Positions 1 to 14,700 of a stretch of DNA of 64,000 bases are shown here, in pieces. The notes beneath the pieces were generated by a model. It saw nothing but the letters and a program-made list of their open reading frames with translations. It searched no databases and was not told the origin of the DNA. The translations under genes and the position numbers were made by a program. This DNA comes from Mugil cephalus (Eukaryota; Chordata; Actinopteri; Mugiliformes; Mugilidae): the NCBI RefSeq assembly GCF_022458985.1, contig NC_061785.1:4640204-4704203 (forward strand). The letters are read 5' to 3'. Position 1 is the stretch's first letter; each line of letters opens with the position of its first letter.

Positions 1-1959
1 TCCGATCCCAGTAGATCGCAATCTTAAAAAAAAAAAAAAAACTGCACAAAGCCTCCAGCACCACGGCGAATGCAAACATTAAATCGTCCGTGTCGTTTGG
101 ACTGAAAGAGTCTATTCATCCATAACCCTCAGCTGTGAACCATAAATCCAAGGCGTAGGCTGCCGGAGTGAGGATCTGCTTGTTCTACAGTGCGATGAAC
201 ATGACACGAAGGTTAAGCATCATTCACCGCTCATTGTTCTTTGGCAGAATCGCAGACCAAAATAAAGCCCAGCAGGAGAGAATGAGAGGCTTGAACTTCA
301 GCACCAGCGTTTAATCATAAATTCGGAGATTAGGTTGGTTCTGTTCACCTGCAGTTCCTGACTGTTTTCAGAATTAACTGCGGCCTAAATACCTCCAGTG
401 AACAGCTGAGCCGCTGTAATTAGACAAAGCTGGACGGCCAAGCTTTGGATTAATCCACAAATTGAAGTAGTATGAGCTGCTGTTACTGTAATATATTGAA
501 ACTTCTAAGTATTCTGGGAAAAATGGGCAAAAAGAAACAGAAAAAAAAAACTCCAGATGGACATTTTTGAGGCATCAGAACTAAAAGGTTAAATCGACCT
601 TAATTATTAACCCTTTAAGACCCAAACATCCACCTGCGGTATTTGAATTACCGTAACTCAATGATGGATGAAATTGAGCTTCCTGGAAAAAAAAAGCTGC
701 CATTACGGTAATGATGCAATGATGCTGTCGGCTGCAGGTTGGGGGGGCGACGCAAGACCGGGTAGACCCAGGAAGAAAGAGTTATTTGGAGGGATTTGTT
801 GGTAAAAACGAAGTTAAAAGGTCTTCCAGACAAAAGCACAACTTCCCACACTTTGAATATTGTAAATAGTGCAAACCGCTGTGAGTTACGGTAATTAAAA
901 AACATTGTGTTTTTAACATATCACCAGCGATATGTTCATGTTTTAAAAAGGTTAAAATCAAAAAAAGCCTGATGTCTCTATGAACTGGATATGTGTCATG
1001 AGACAACAGGGCAACTTAAAATGTGTAGCAACGCAAATGAAGTGAGAGTTATTCAGTGGTCAAGACGTGTTTAATGGTTGCAAAGTTAAATGGTGTGTGG
1101 CTGAACCCCGGTCACCAAGGTGACGGGGACGACGTGCTAACAGTCAAGCTAACGCTGTTAATGATGCGTTCATACTACGGAGCAGAAAAGGCTACAACTC
1201 GCGACACTGTTGCCGAGTGGGACTGGACGCATCGATCTAAATATCGATAGTAGCGATACCATGGCTAGTATCACTATCGGATTGATACTAGCTTCTCCAT
1301 CCCCATCTGTAGCAAAAGGTGAGATATGGATATGAAATGAATTGGTACTTGGAAGAGGAGACAATTACACGGGATGCAGACTCACTTCTTTTGGTGGAAA
1401 ATAATTGAGTCAACATTTCCCTCTCTGGGCAATTTCTATGTTTGTTATAACAATGTTGCTTTTTTTTCATTGTTAAATTTATATTTTTGTTGCTTTTTCT
1501 TTTTTTTTCCTGACTTTTACAAAAACAATTGTGTGAATTGTGTATTTTTTGTATAATTTTTATACTGTTAAATTATTTCATATTTTAATTAGTTAGTAGA
1601 AACAGGTTTATTTGCCTAAAATATTTGTCTTGTGTTTTAATATAATCAAAATCAAGTCAAAATTACAAAGTTATTCAATGATTATGATATTTCAAATAAA
1701 AAGATATCGGCGATACTAGCCCTATGTTTACTTGGTATTAAAATGATACCAAAATTCCAAGTATCGCCCACCCCTATTGCCGAGTCTCTGTTGGACTCTG
1801 TTGGGTGGAGGCGTTAAACTGGCAGATAAGTGACAAAAAGAAGTTGAAGTGAGTTTTTATGTGTTGCATCTTGTCGCTCAACATGAGTCGCACTTAAACA
1901 ACAATCTGCACATAGTGTGAACATAAAAGCATCAGTGGGGATAAAACCGGTGGACTCAC
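1..1959. other. NHLRC2 terminal intron, no exon recognised
   Basis: The missing NHLRC2 C-terminus should follow exon 11 in phase 1. I read the minus strand of this stretch and found no segment resembling the conserved C-terminal sequence, so the last exon or exons are probably left of the window. The stretch contains an interspersed repeat at about 1215-1773 (listed separately) and otherwise AT-rich sequence with short A and T runs. I do not support any of the short reading frames here. Confidence 0.7.
1215..1773. mobile_element. TATCGATACC-type interspersed element
   Basis: It begins with AAATATCGATAGTAGCGATA and ends with CCAAGTATCGCCCACCCCTA. Its interior matches the element at 36349-37006 over hundreds of bases (shared phrases CTTCTCCATC, GACTCACTTCT, GTGGAAAATAA and AACATTTCCCTCTCTG). 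It carries no intact frame. Confidence 0.7.
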
Positions 1960-2701
1960 CTTCCGCTGAGAGCGCCCAGCAGCTCGGTGCCTCCTTGGTG
2001 AGTTTGGCTCCTTCTGGCAGAGACACCGTGAGCGACAGGACGACGGTCTGGCCTGCAGACACCGCCACCGGCGGCATCTCTTTCCTGGCGGCTGATTTAG
2101 GCAGCGTGGGGGCTTTGGTGGGACCTGGAGGCTTAGCAGGGACCGTGTCCGTGCAGTCGGTGGTGGAGATGGGGAACTGGATGGGACAGAGATTTTTGAA
2201 TTAAAGGGGAGACGAACACAGTGACCTTTCTCTTTCACCTTTCATCTGCAATCTAATAGCACAAGAGCTTTTAGGAAAGATTAATGACACAGACGTGGGT
2301 AAAATGGAAAGTACTTCCTGAAAGTCGGAAGCATAGACTGTATATAAATATGCACAATGACGCTATTTTCCCGGGGGATACAGGTGGCCGCCATCTTGTG
2401 AGTTTGGAGCCAGAGTCTGATCAGTACGGTCGGAGAGTGAATTATTATAATTATTATTTATTTCTCTTTACAGCTGCTATGGGACCACTTTACGGAGCGG
2501 TTGCCATGACAATTGGCAGTTGCATCCTGTTTCCATATTGACAAATAACTAAAACAAAAAATTGACACTTGAACATGCATCAACGTTATATAATCTATAT
2601 ACTGGCCGGCCGATATCTGCATTTCTTTTACTGGCATCAGTATCGACCGATACACATATATATACACATACATATAATTTCGATATATATATATATATAT
2701 A

Positions 2702-2751
<50 letters not shown>

Positions 2752-5700
2752 GCAGAGTGCGTGATTTGTTTTTTGTTTAAATTGATACTTGTAACATTTG
2801 TTATCATTGTGTCATTTTTTTACTATGTAAATGGAGGGAGAAAACTGGTATCATCCCCAAATATTGGCTCAGAAAAATCGGCAGCATGTATCGAGCATCC
2901 TCCAATGCTGAGGTAAAAAAAAATAAATCAGTATCGGCCCTACAAAGTGCATATCGGTCGATCTTTAATATCAAATAGCCAAAATTACAGAAACCATCCT
3001 TGAAAACAATTATTTGATGTGTATTTTAGTGTTTTAGTTTAGGCCCAAGTCCCGCCCACTAACATGGAGGAGGTGGAGCTTATAACCTAAACTGCAGCCA
3101 GCCTCTAGGGGGAGCTCTACTTGCTTTGGCTTCACTTTTGAGAAGTGGATTTTTGTAACAAACACACACACACACACACCAGTGAGACAGTCTTGGAGGT
3201 CAGGTCCAGCACTTTGACTTGGTGGTTGTTGGTATCAGCGACGTAAAGAAGTTTCCCGCCATCGCCAACGCAGATTCCTCCCGGTTCGTTGAAGCAGGAC
3301 TTGATGAATTCGGGGCCCAGGGAATCTCCGGCCTCTCCTGTCCCTGCTAACGTGCTGCACTGCTTTGTCTTTGGATCTACCACCTTGATCTGAGCCGTGA
3401 TCACAAGACAACAAACGAACACACAAACAAAAGAAGGATTATTATATACGTTCCCCGTATATGGGTTTTTAGACCAGACGAGGTATAAACGCTTTGTGCA
3501 TTCACTCCACGACCCCAAATGAGACGAACAGAAGTGTCGAATGCGTGCGCAGTGCAGCTTTGAATTTGCAGCCTTGTGACACGCGCCGCTTACCTTGTGG
3601 TTGTACGAGTCGGCCACATAGAGCAGCCTTTGTTCGGGAGCCCAGGCGACACCGAGAGGATGCTGCAGCTTGGCATCCACCCCTTTCCCGTCTGCATCCC
3701 CGAAAGCAAAGAGGTTCTAGTTCAAAGAAGACAAAAAAAACATTTCAGAGGAGATCAAATGGAGTTAAAAATACACACGAATGCCCAAAAACTGCAAATT
3801 GTGACCCTCATGTCTGAGCTCACCACGGGTCAGAGAACAGAACAACCAAGGTGAAATAATTAACAGCCTCCATCTACATTTAATACGTGTTCCTTTTTCT
3901 TTTTTTGGAAAAGATGAGAAGGAAAAGAAAGTTTCTGCCTCTTCTTTACTATTATCCATTAGGAGGATTCTGGAAGTAAAAACACAAAGGACACACTGGA
4001 TTCATTAACATAAGGGTGTCTGAATAATTCATCCAGAACCACATTCAAACGGCGGCAATATCTTTCAGTCCCATTAGTTACTGAGCAGAAAAAAAAAAAA
4101 AATAGCAGAATGAGTCATTCTTGAGAAGTTTTGAAGAAAAGTACAATAACATCAAGTATAAATGTCATAAAAAAAAAAGAATACAACAAATGAAAACATT
4201 TTGCAATTATAAAAAAGCAAAAATAAAAGCATTTCATTGATTTCCTAAAAGCAAATTGAGTGAAGAAAGTCCCCAGCGCTACAGGACAATATAATAAATC
4301 ACTACAGCAGCCAATCAACCACCAATTTGTGAGAAATTGGTCGGAATTAAAACCAATAACTTTTCATTATGTATCACTCCGCGCGCTAAACGAACAAATG
4401 AGATTACGATCTTGTAAAATGTCGCAGGCTCCGCGGCTGCAGTGGAAACACAAACATATCTGTCGGTTAAATCGCTAGAGTAAATACCAGCGGGTTCACA
4501 TGTGCTCATAAGTTCACTCCAGAGGTAGGAGACAGGAAGACAGGACCTCCAGAAAAAATGCCCTTTAGGTGCAATTTACCTACAACAACAATAAATAAAG
4601 TAACAATTTGGCATTTTTGGAAATACACCAATCAGACATAACATTATGACCACCTCCCTAATTTTGTGTAGGTCTTAGTTGTGACTCATCAGAGGACGGA
4701 CATGGATCTTCTGAGGGGGTCTGGTAACAGGATGGGGTTAGTGGGAGGGGCTTTGGGTGCTGTGGGTTGAGGGGAGGGGCCTCTGTGAAGCATCCTACAA
4801 GTACTTGATCAGTTTGGGATCTAGTGAATTTAGATAGATGGATCTTCATGTTTTTGTGTGTGCATCTGCATCAGGCTGCAACCTGCTGGGGGTCTGGTCT
4901 GGTCTAGGTGGGGGCTACATTTCTAAGTAACATCCACATGAATGAACACCAGATCTGAAAGTTTCCCAGCAGAACATTGAAATTGTCGGTGTTCTGCTGG
5001 GAAGACGGTTTAAATGTCATTTACTTCTCCTGCTCGTGGTCTTAATGTTGTGGCTGATCTGTGTAACATGGGTATACTAATACATAAACAAGTGGCACAT
5101 AAAATAAAAAATTTAGGTTGACAATTTAAATAATGTCAGGGGTAGTTTCATAGTTTGAAACAAGCTGCAACTTCCGGGGCTGGAAAATTAATTGTCAAAC
5201 TCATTTCAGTTCAAGGGGCCACAGCCAGATTTGATCTTTATAGATAATAAGATTATAAATAAATTAGCACAAGACGGTCAAAGTTATTTACTTCTCCCGC
5301 CGGTGGTCATGTTGTCTGCTCAGGGAATATCTCGGGGAAACTGCAGCTAACCAGCTGCACCATCTTTAGCTTCATACAGATATTTTATGTTGTATTTATG
5401 AGAAAGAAGAATATTTCAATTAGGAAAAATCCAGAATACATAAACCTCGTGTTGTACAGTAAATAATTCCTGTTCTTTGGCTACAGTATCGTATATAATC
5501 AGTGCACATAATCAAGTCATCTGCTCTTTGGATGCATTTCCAAGTACTGACAATGTCATCAAAGAGGAGGACGTTTAATATTACATCGACTTACAGCAGC
5601 TCAGTCAAGAGGAAAATCATTCAGGTACAATGTGCTGATGCACATAAAGCAACAATAAAAAGTGCAAAATTTTACGCGTAGCCGCTTTAATCCTGTCGAA

Positions 5701-8700
5701 CGGTTTCATGTTTCACTGTCTCAGTTCATTAGCTTAAATTCCCGGTGAGCAGCCGAGTATGTATCACTGGGTTTTTTTTTTCGCCGCCATGTTCACTGAA
5801 TAAACTGTGTGTGACTCTCCTGGTTAATTACTCCCGATTCTCATGGGTGACTACAAGCGTACGAGCTCTTGGGAGGGTTTTACGAAAATATACCAGAGTG
5901 GCAAGAAATTAAAACAGATCAGCTGCTGTGAGGAGCTAAAAGTGCTTCTATATGTTATTTTCAGGCTTTGCTTCAGGAACAAACGAAAAGAATTTGTGTT
6001 TATTTATGGATTTTTAAGTCATTTTTGTATAGAAGCCTGTGTCTGTCTAACAAGGTCTTTCTTTATAATTGTCAGTGGTAGATTTACATGCAGGTTTTCT
6101 GTTGTTAAAGGATACTATACTAATGCTATGTGGTTGTTACAGCCTTCTTTACAATCCAAAACTGCCTTTAAAATTCATGTGGTGCTTTGTTCTCTGCAGC
6201 CATTTGAAATGCAGCCGTTACAAACTAACAGACGGTTGTACTGCAAAGAATAAACCATCCATCCATCCATCCGTTATCAGCCGTACACACCCACCAGTGG
6301 GTCTCTCTCCCCTCCAACCAGCAGCTTGACGGCTCCGTCCTTCAGCGCCAGCGTGCGGATGGAGCTGCTCTCGCTGTCGGCCACGTACATGCAGCTCCAG
6401 GGCTCCTCGGGGGCCAGAGCCAGGCCCGACGGCTGAGCGAAGCTGGCCTTGTGCGGGTACGAGTTGTTGCGGTTCTCCTCGTTGCCGCTGCCGGCCCATC
6501 GCACGCAGGTTCCCGCCTTGGACTCACTGTCCAGGTTGAAAAAAATAAGGAGATATTAAGAAAAGCACTAAAATGTGTTGAGCGTTAAAGGGGACATGGA
6601 ACATAACATGGTAAAAAATCAGCTGTTTTAAAGAAAATCATCTTTTAAAAGGCATTCCTAATATGATTTGGGGCGTACTCTCTGCCATCTTTATTCAATG
6701 TCACTTTATTTATCTTATTTATTTATCTTCTTTATTTATCAGTGTTAAAAGACGCCTTCTTTAACCTACTACGTCCTCATATGGGGACATTAAGTTCGTT
6801 ATTCTGGAGCCAACGTAAGTGAACAAGGAACAAAACCCAACCAAATTCTACAGTTGTTACTTCCTTTCTTATGCTTATTAACTTTTCTAGTTTGATACAA
6901 TGCGCAAATTTAACAAATTCTGTCACAAGGCGTCTGTAACGAGCTACGACGTCGCTAATTAGCGAGTACTGGTTTGAGGAGGTTGTTCTGGTATTAAAAA
7001 GAAGTGAAATAATCCCTGTGTCCACATACGGGGACATTATTTATTTATTTATTTATTTTAAATACTTCCTGTTTTAAGATGATGCTTAATTTTTGTACTT
7101 CTTAGTTACCTTGAAAGAAGAAATTAAAAATGCATTACAAACAAGTGTCTCCTTTAAAGGCATTTCTCTATCAGGACGTTTCATTTCTTCCTTCATTTCT
7201 CTTGATGAAAGTCCCCGTAATGGAGCCATGTGGTCACATACTGTTGTCAAAGAGCTCCTGTGATATTATCAGGCACATACACCGATCAGCCACAACATTA
7301 TGACCACTGACAGGAGACCTAAATAACATTAAATCCATCACATTAAGTTTCATGCTGGGAAACTTTTAGACCTTGTATTCGTTTGTTTGTCAGAAGAACC
7401 GTGTCCATTCTCTAATGAGTCACAACTGTCTCAGAGACCTACACAATACTAGGAAGGTGGTCATAATGTTATGCCTGATCGGTGTATATTGGTGTATAGT
7501 GGCGCACCAGTCTCTCACCTTCCTTTGGGCAGTTTTCCATCTGCCAGGAACAAAGCCCAGATCTGGTGAGTCCCTGCCATGGCTATCCACAGTACGTTGT
7601 CTTCAACACCGCCTACACATGCAAATCAAACACGAATTCAAAAAATAAATTACCAACTTGGAACTTGTGTCACTCCTCTTGGTGCCATTCAGAAAAGAAA
7701 AGTCCTCGTATCTGTCTTTCCTAAGTTAGTGCAGCAAAAATAGATGTAATATATATATTAATATAAATAAAATAGATGATTATACTGGATGATCGTCTCA
7801 GTCACGTGCAGATCCCCGGGTTGAACTGACAGCAGCGTGTCTGACTAAGCCCATATGCCGTCTCAGATTCATCAGATTCACACGTGCCGCCATCATGATA
7901 AATACGGTAACATAACCTTTTATAGCATCTCGTCTCAGCCTTTTTCCCGATCACGTCTCGCTGACAGTGGACTGACCTGGTCGAATTAATTATTCATCCA
8001 CATGTAAGATATTTTCACATGAATATGCAACGAGTGTTTGGACATAGTCTCAGAGGACAATGTTAGCGGAGTTAAAGGTCTGGTACAACATCCTCAGACC
8101 ATGTGGTGGTGGTGGTGGTGGTGGTGAGGCTTCAAAGCAGCAGGCTGCGTCAACCCGAGCTGGAAATCTGAATAAGACAAACCACCGCTTATAACTGCAT
8201 ACATGCGATTGCTAAATAATAGCGCTAATATTCTGGAATTCCATTTATTCCATTCAAGAAGTCAGGTTGTGGAGGCTAATCAAGATATTTCCCTCCACCT
8301 GGCAACGTTTTCTACATCCTCAAGAGGGATTCCAAGTTGTTCCTTGGCCAGATGTTCAATCCTTCCAGCAAATTATGGGTCTAACCCATGGTCCAACAGA
8401 GACCAAACCACGTCAACCAGCCCCATCTGATGCAAAAAGAGATCGTCTCTGACTTCCTTTCAGATGCATTAATGATCAAAGTTAAACAATAACCTTGTAT
8501 TCCACCATGTCTGCATTAAACCCGTCCAACCAGGAGAAACGACTACAGCTTTAAATCTGCAGACTAAATGTCCACAGGTCCTAGAACAGTCCAAGATTTA
8601 AACCAAGACTTGGAGATTAAAGGCCTGAAAGTTGAGACTGTCACATATTAAAGGAGATTAATAATAAAGGATCTTTGAATGCTCAAGGCAAATTAATAAA

Positions 8701-11700
8701 AAAATAGGGGGTAAAAGGGAAGTAAGGATTATTCTATGAGAATATTAAAGAACGTGCTGGTTAGTTTACGGGAGTTTGGGGTTTTTCTGACGTGGTTTTC
8801 ACTCGTTAATGATTTTTTTAATTTTTTTTGATGCTTCTAACTCTACTGTCTACCATATTTCAGAGGTTTCGTGATATTTAACCCTTACGCCCTCCTCTGA
8901 TTTATTACCCTCTGGACACATTCATGGCAAAAATGTACATGCATAAAGAAACAGCCATAAAATCGTCATACATCAATATTTTCTTTCAAGTTTTTTTTCA
9001 TAAATCACTTAAGCAACTTCAGAAGTGCTCAAAAATACCAAAACGTCCATAGTTTCAAGTTTTTAACCACTTAAATGCCAGCCCGAAAATATGAAGTATT
9101 CAATGTTTTTTTTAGAAAAACAAAACAAAACAAAAAAAACACACAAAAAGTGAATTATTTTCCATTAAATAAACAGAAGGTGAATGGGACTTTGAGTCTT
9201 GGATATGTCAACAATTAAAGCAATAAAACTGGTTTGATTGTGTTTTTTATGTAGTGTCAGATACTCCCTCCAGACACCGTCATGGCCCAAAATGCCCCAT
9301 TGACTTCCATTATAAGTACATTATTTAAATCTGGCTGTAATTCCAGTATAAAACCATCCTTTCTGTGATGTTAGCATTTAATTTAGAAGAAAACTAGTGA
9401 TATTTGACATCTTATTGGGCGAATGCCACACAGGTTTTTAAGAAATGGTCGAATATTTGTGAAACACTAGGACCAGAGAATAAAAGCTACAGCTTTCGGG
9501 TCAATGTGATGATAGAGTCAGTGCTTTATAAATAATAAGGACAGCCTGGATGATGGCGGCTCCCTTGGGGTCTTTTTAGTCCTACTGTATATAAAGATTA
9601 ATCGTATGATTCTGAGAGTAGCCAAAGATCCTCTGGGCCACAGACACATTTTCTTATTGCTTTATTTTAAATGTAATTTCTCACTTCTACTTGTGATGTG
9701 TGCACCTTGTGACCCTGAAGTGACGCAGAGGTTTTTTTTCTGATGTCCATGTAGTAGCCCTTTTATTTTTTTGTTTTTTTACCCCCCTCTCCATTAAATG
9801 TGTTTGAAGATGGTCCCAGCGGAACCAGGACGGAGACACAATTCTGTCTAGAAATGGAGATAATGCTGCATGTTTTCAGAGTACCTCTCCGCTGAGAGAA
9901 TGACAGCGTCACAGTTGAACTGTACTCACGGACAGAGCCACAAATAGTCAAGTATCAAAGGGGAGGAGGACAAAAAAAACAAACAAACAAAAAATAAATG
10001 AAAGGAATAGGAGGGCGGATAATCCCTTGTTTCTCTCTCATCTCAACAGAGCTTGTTTGCTTATTGGTTTTGAAAAGATAATGGGCAGCACGGGCGGTAG
10101 AATTAGGTGGGGACGTGTCCACACCAATAACTGTGATAAAAAATAAATTACATATAAAGTCTGCCGTCCCCTCTGCAGTGGTCTTGGTACATAAATGGCT
10201 CCTCCTCATCATTTTAGAGCTTTCAAGCCAGAATATAGTGAAAGACTGAGTCAAAAATATGATTTTTAGGACTAGAATGGGAAAATTTATCATATCGTCC
10301 ATCCCTAAAACCAAAACAACGCTTCCAGGAGGTACCATGTTGTCCCCACCAATGTCAAAATCAAATCTACGTCCCTTGTGAGATCCAATTTGAGAAAGGT
10401 CTGGTGGTGAAGTTGTTTCAAAAACTATCCAACCTGCACTTTGGAGACGACAAACCCCATAGCAGTCACTTCCTGTTGCTAACAGATCTCAGCTAGGAAG
10501 CTGAAGCTAAGATCTGAAATACACTATTTTTTTTTAGATTAACTAAACACATTAGGGTTTATTTGAACAAAGTATCAGATCGATATCGCCGATATCAGCC
10601 TGAATTTTACTCGGTATCGGATTGGAAAGAAAATCTGTGGTATCGAACATCACTATTGTCGCTGAGTTAGACAGGAGGTAGGAGGTAAATACAAAAACCA
10701 ACCGGCAGTGCCAAGCGTCACATCCCAAGGAGAGCTGATTGGCTGCTGAGGTCCCATGGCTCCGCCCTCTTTGTCTGTGCCCTGAGTGCCTACTCCAGCT
10801 ATGGTGGTGACTCTTCCCTCCAACAGGTCCACCTGAAACAAAAGGACACACATATTGTTAGGCATTTGCAAAAAAAAAAATGCAAAACTTTTAGAAGATG
10901 GAGCTCAGCGCTACCTTTCGAATCAGGTGGTTTTCCGTGTCGGCCACATATACAGTGTCTCCTTTAATGGCGACGCCCTGAGGGGAGTTAAAGGAGGCTT
11001 CAGACAAGAGGCCATCTTGTCTCCCACTGCCAGGCCCTGTGAGAGACGTGATAATCCAGTGAACAATATGGTTCTGAATGAGCTCAAATAGTAATAAAAA
11101 ATCGTTCCGTAATCACTGTCCGTTTAGAGCTGTTGGAGGGAAATTGGTTCGCCTTCACCACTTTCAAGTATTTCCCATATAATTGGCAGGAAAATAAGAA
11201 TACGTGGACAGTGGAAGCTTTCTTTTTTTTTTATATTCATGCGCACAGCTGTGCTTTAATCTTGCTTATATCAGAACATGAATTTCAGCTCCCTATTTTA
11301 GATCCGCTTCGCCCTGGTGCAAATATTATAATTGCATATAATATGTGCTGCTCACAGAGATGAGGTCAACGACACTGACATAAAGAACGTTTTTTTTTTT
11401 TTGTTGTTGTTTTTTTTCCCCCCTTCACTCTTAGGTCGGTGCCAGTTCCCAGCGTGTACTAGTCCCTGCTTTTGCCAACCTCTCTCTGCTGGTCTGGGGA
11501 CAACACAGACGACCATGTGCCTCCTCTGAGGGTTACTGAGGCGTGGGAGTAATCTCAAAATATCATCACCGCTCTGAATATTTTTGTTTAAATTGTACTG
11601 ACTGTACTGAAAGTAAGAACAGGATTTTTGTTTTTCTTTTTGACGTTTTTATGAGTGAGGATCGAACGTGCTTGTATGTCTCAACCCGGCCAAACCTCTT

Positions 11701-14700
11701 ACCTCCTATGACGTGTAGCAGGTGTCCAGTGGTAGACGCCACCAGAACTCTGTGATGCCCGGTGTCGGCTACGGCCAGTCTTTTGTTGGCGTCGTCTACC
11801 GCCACCTTCCCGGGAAAGGAAAGGACGCTGGGAGGCAAGGAGTCTCTGTAGAGCTTGATTCCCACCGTGTGCGTCTTCAGCAGGCCCCGTTCTCCGTAAT
11901 AACGCAACGCGCCGTCGGTGAAAAGCGTCAGCCGGTCGCGGTGGCCTTCGCCAACCAGGGAGAAGAGCAGGTTGCCGCGGGGCCCGAGCAGGACCAGCGT
12001 GGGCCAGCAGGACACCTCCAGCTCGTGCCAGAGACTGGCCTCGCTGTCGTTTACCACCGGGTGACAGATGTCGTAGCGGAGGACAGCGCTGCGAATGTTG
12101 TCCAGGACCTTGGAGTGTTTTACACATAAGAGAAGCTCTGCGATTGATCTGTTGGTGCTATTTTTTAATTCATACATTTAAATGTTGTTTAATGGCACCA
12201 ATTGAGGGCATAGACGTGAAAACTCTAAAATATTAAGAGCAACTGTTGGGGCGGCAGTAGCTCAGGAGGTAGAGCAGTCGTCCAATAACCGAAAGGTTCG
12301 CCGATTCCGCCCTACCCTTAATCTGTCCTAGGTCTAAACCCACCTTGCTCCTAGTGTGAACTCCACTGGTGTATAATAAATAGTATTTCCCGTTTATTAA
12401 CTCAATAAGAGTAGGAAAGTACTGTGTCTTTGTTTCCAGTAGTTCTGCCACACCGGCAAACAGCTCCACAAACGATTGACAGGATACCGAGAGAAATCTC
12501 GGTATCGGCCCTTAAGCTGACACCTAATTAGACGTACAGTATGATCTTTTATTTCTGATTTCTTGGCAAAAGACTCTCTTGCATCATCCTCATCAAAATT
12601 CAATGCTATTTATAAAAATGCTACCAAAAGCAAACAATTAAAAGGCTTACCTTTTCATTGGGGAATTTGGCAGAGTGCACGCCAACGATGACCAATCCGT
12701 CTGAGAGAGATTAAACAGATAAGGCTTGTGTTCGTTACCAAATCTACAAACAAACACAAAGCACAACCACCTACAGTGTCTGTCTAGGGACATGAAAGAT
12801 TAAATATTTGCGCAAAACTATGTTCTGATCTTTCGCTTTATATCCAAAAACCAAATAATTTCTTTCTTCTTGAGCTCAAGCAAGTGTCTGAGCCAAATCT
12901 GAAGTAATTCCTTGAAAGCATTTCGTTCACAGAAACTGGGAAACATGTGAGGTCACGTTGACTTTGATCCATGACAACTGCAATGAAATGAGTTCATCCT
13001 CGAGTTCACAAGTCAGAGTCTAGGAAGTCCATCACTGGTGTCCCTCTGGTATCGATCATGTGCAGAAGAATGGAGCAGACCTGAACAGAACAGGGACCTT
13101 TGACCAAGACAATCCAATGAGCTCAACCGTGAGATTGAGAATTTAGACATTCCTGAGACACTGTGACAATGCGACACTAGTAATTAGTTCACCCTTGAGT
13201 GCACATTTGCACTTTCCCAAATTCCCTAATGACATTCCCTAAATCTCAATTTGTTCATCCTCAAACCTCAGTGAATATCTTTACCAAATTTTAAGCTACA
13301 CCTTCAAGACGTTCCTGAGATATCACATTCACAAGTATGGGACGGATGAAGAGACAACCCCGGCCATATAACTCTTCTGGCCGTCGCCAGCGCTGTGGCT
13401 CAACAACAACCATTGTTACACAACTGAACAAATGACACGAAAACAGAGGGAACTCATGCTTCTCCAACCGTAACCTCATTAACATCTCTGTTGACGTGTT
13501 TTGTGAGAGCGTGATCAATAAGGTTCAAAGAGGATGCAATGATCTTCACACTGAACTTTAAGTCTCGTTGTTTCTTTGCAGGCCAATAACCCTCAGGCTC
13601 TGGTCAAACTTCAGGCTCCTGGGAGGGCGTCAAATTCCTTAAGTGGAAACCATTTCTCGGTTGTCATGAAAGGCCACTAACACTACGCTGCTTACACAGA
13701 CAAAGTTAGCAGCTGGTTATACTTTGATTTTTGACAAGGCCAACGAGGGGTGTTCAGATGTTACGCAACTGGAATGCTTGAAGCCATGGAAAACATGTTT
13801 GTGATGCTGTGCTGAACAGTCTTTACATAGCAGATATGTTGATAGGCTTCCTTCCTGCTTCCCCAATCAGTGCTGGACTCTCTATGGAAACATAGAGAGT
13901 CTTTTGTGCTCGTTTCGGTCGTTTATTCAAAAATTCTACAATACTGTAAGTAAACAGAGCCAGAGTGGTGCGACGGGGAATGTCAAAGGTGCCTCGACGT
14001 TCTGAGAACACTTTATTCACACAAAAACGGGCATGACATGGCATGAAAACAGATAATTAGGACAGTGGAATCAATATCACACCATCCCAGGCATGTCTGA
14101 ATAACTCAGTGGTTCCCTGCCTTAGAGAGGCTTGGAGAGGGTTGCTAGCTAAACGCACAGCAGAGGATGAGTTAGAGATGCACGATATGACCAGTATGAC
14201 CATCAGAAAATTCTGACTGGTGTTTTTTTTCATGCATAATCACATGTTCGCAACATTTTCCACTGGTTGACAGAGGAATTAATGCAGCAGATTGACTGAA
14301 GGATGGACTATTTCACTGTGATGATGAGTAAATATTGTAGAATGAGTAAAACAGGTTTGCATGGCCCCATGTTAGCACTGCCTGCTGATGTGGAAATCCG
14401 CGGAAATTCATGGTTTAATTTATTTTGACATATTTATTCATATTTAAACTGTGCTATGTCTGTGATGTCAAAAGCAGTGCTACTGTAATCATTCATAAAA
14501 AGCTAAAATTGGGGACATTTTCGGGGACCGTCGTCAGGGACGTCTGGTCACCCTAAAAAAAATAAAAAATAAAAAACAAACAACCAACACAGCACCTTTA
14601 TTTTGGAGTAAGTCTCATTCTGCTGCTTCGTTTTTCGGATCTTTCCATCTTCACCACGCAAGTGACGCAGTCGGCTCCATGTGTGTTTAGAGGCACTACA

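Noticed and set aside
300-360. Small exon for the missing NHLRC2 C-terminus (CTGCAG|GTGAAC on the minus strand)
   Set aside because: The bounded segment is only about a dozen bases and does not match the conserved C-terminus.
12246-12330. A tRNA gene
   Set aside because: The A and B boxes are visible but the acceptor stem and 3' half do not pair, and the tail is that of a fish SINE.
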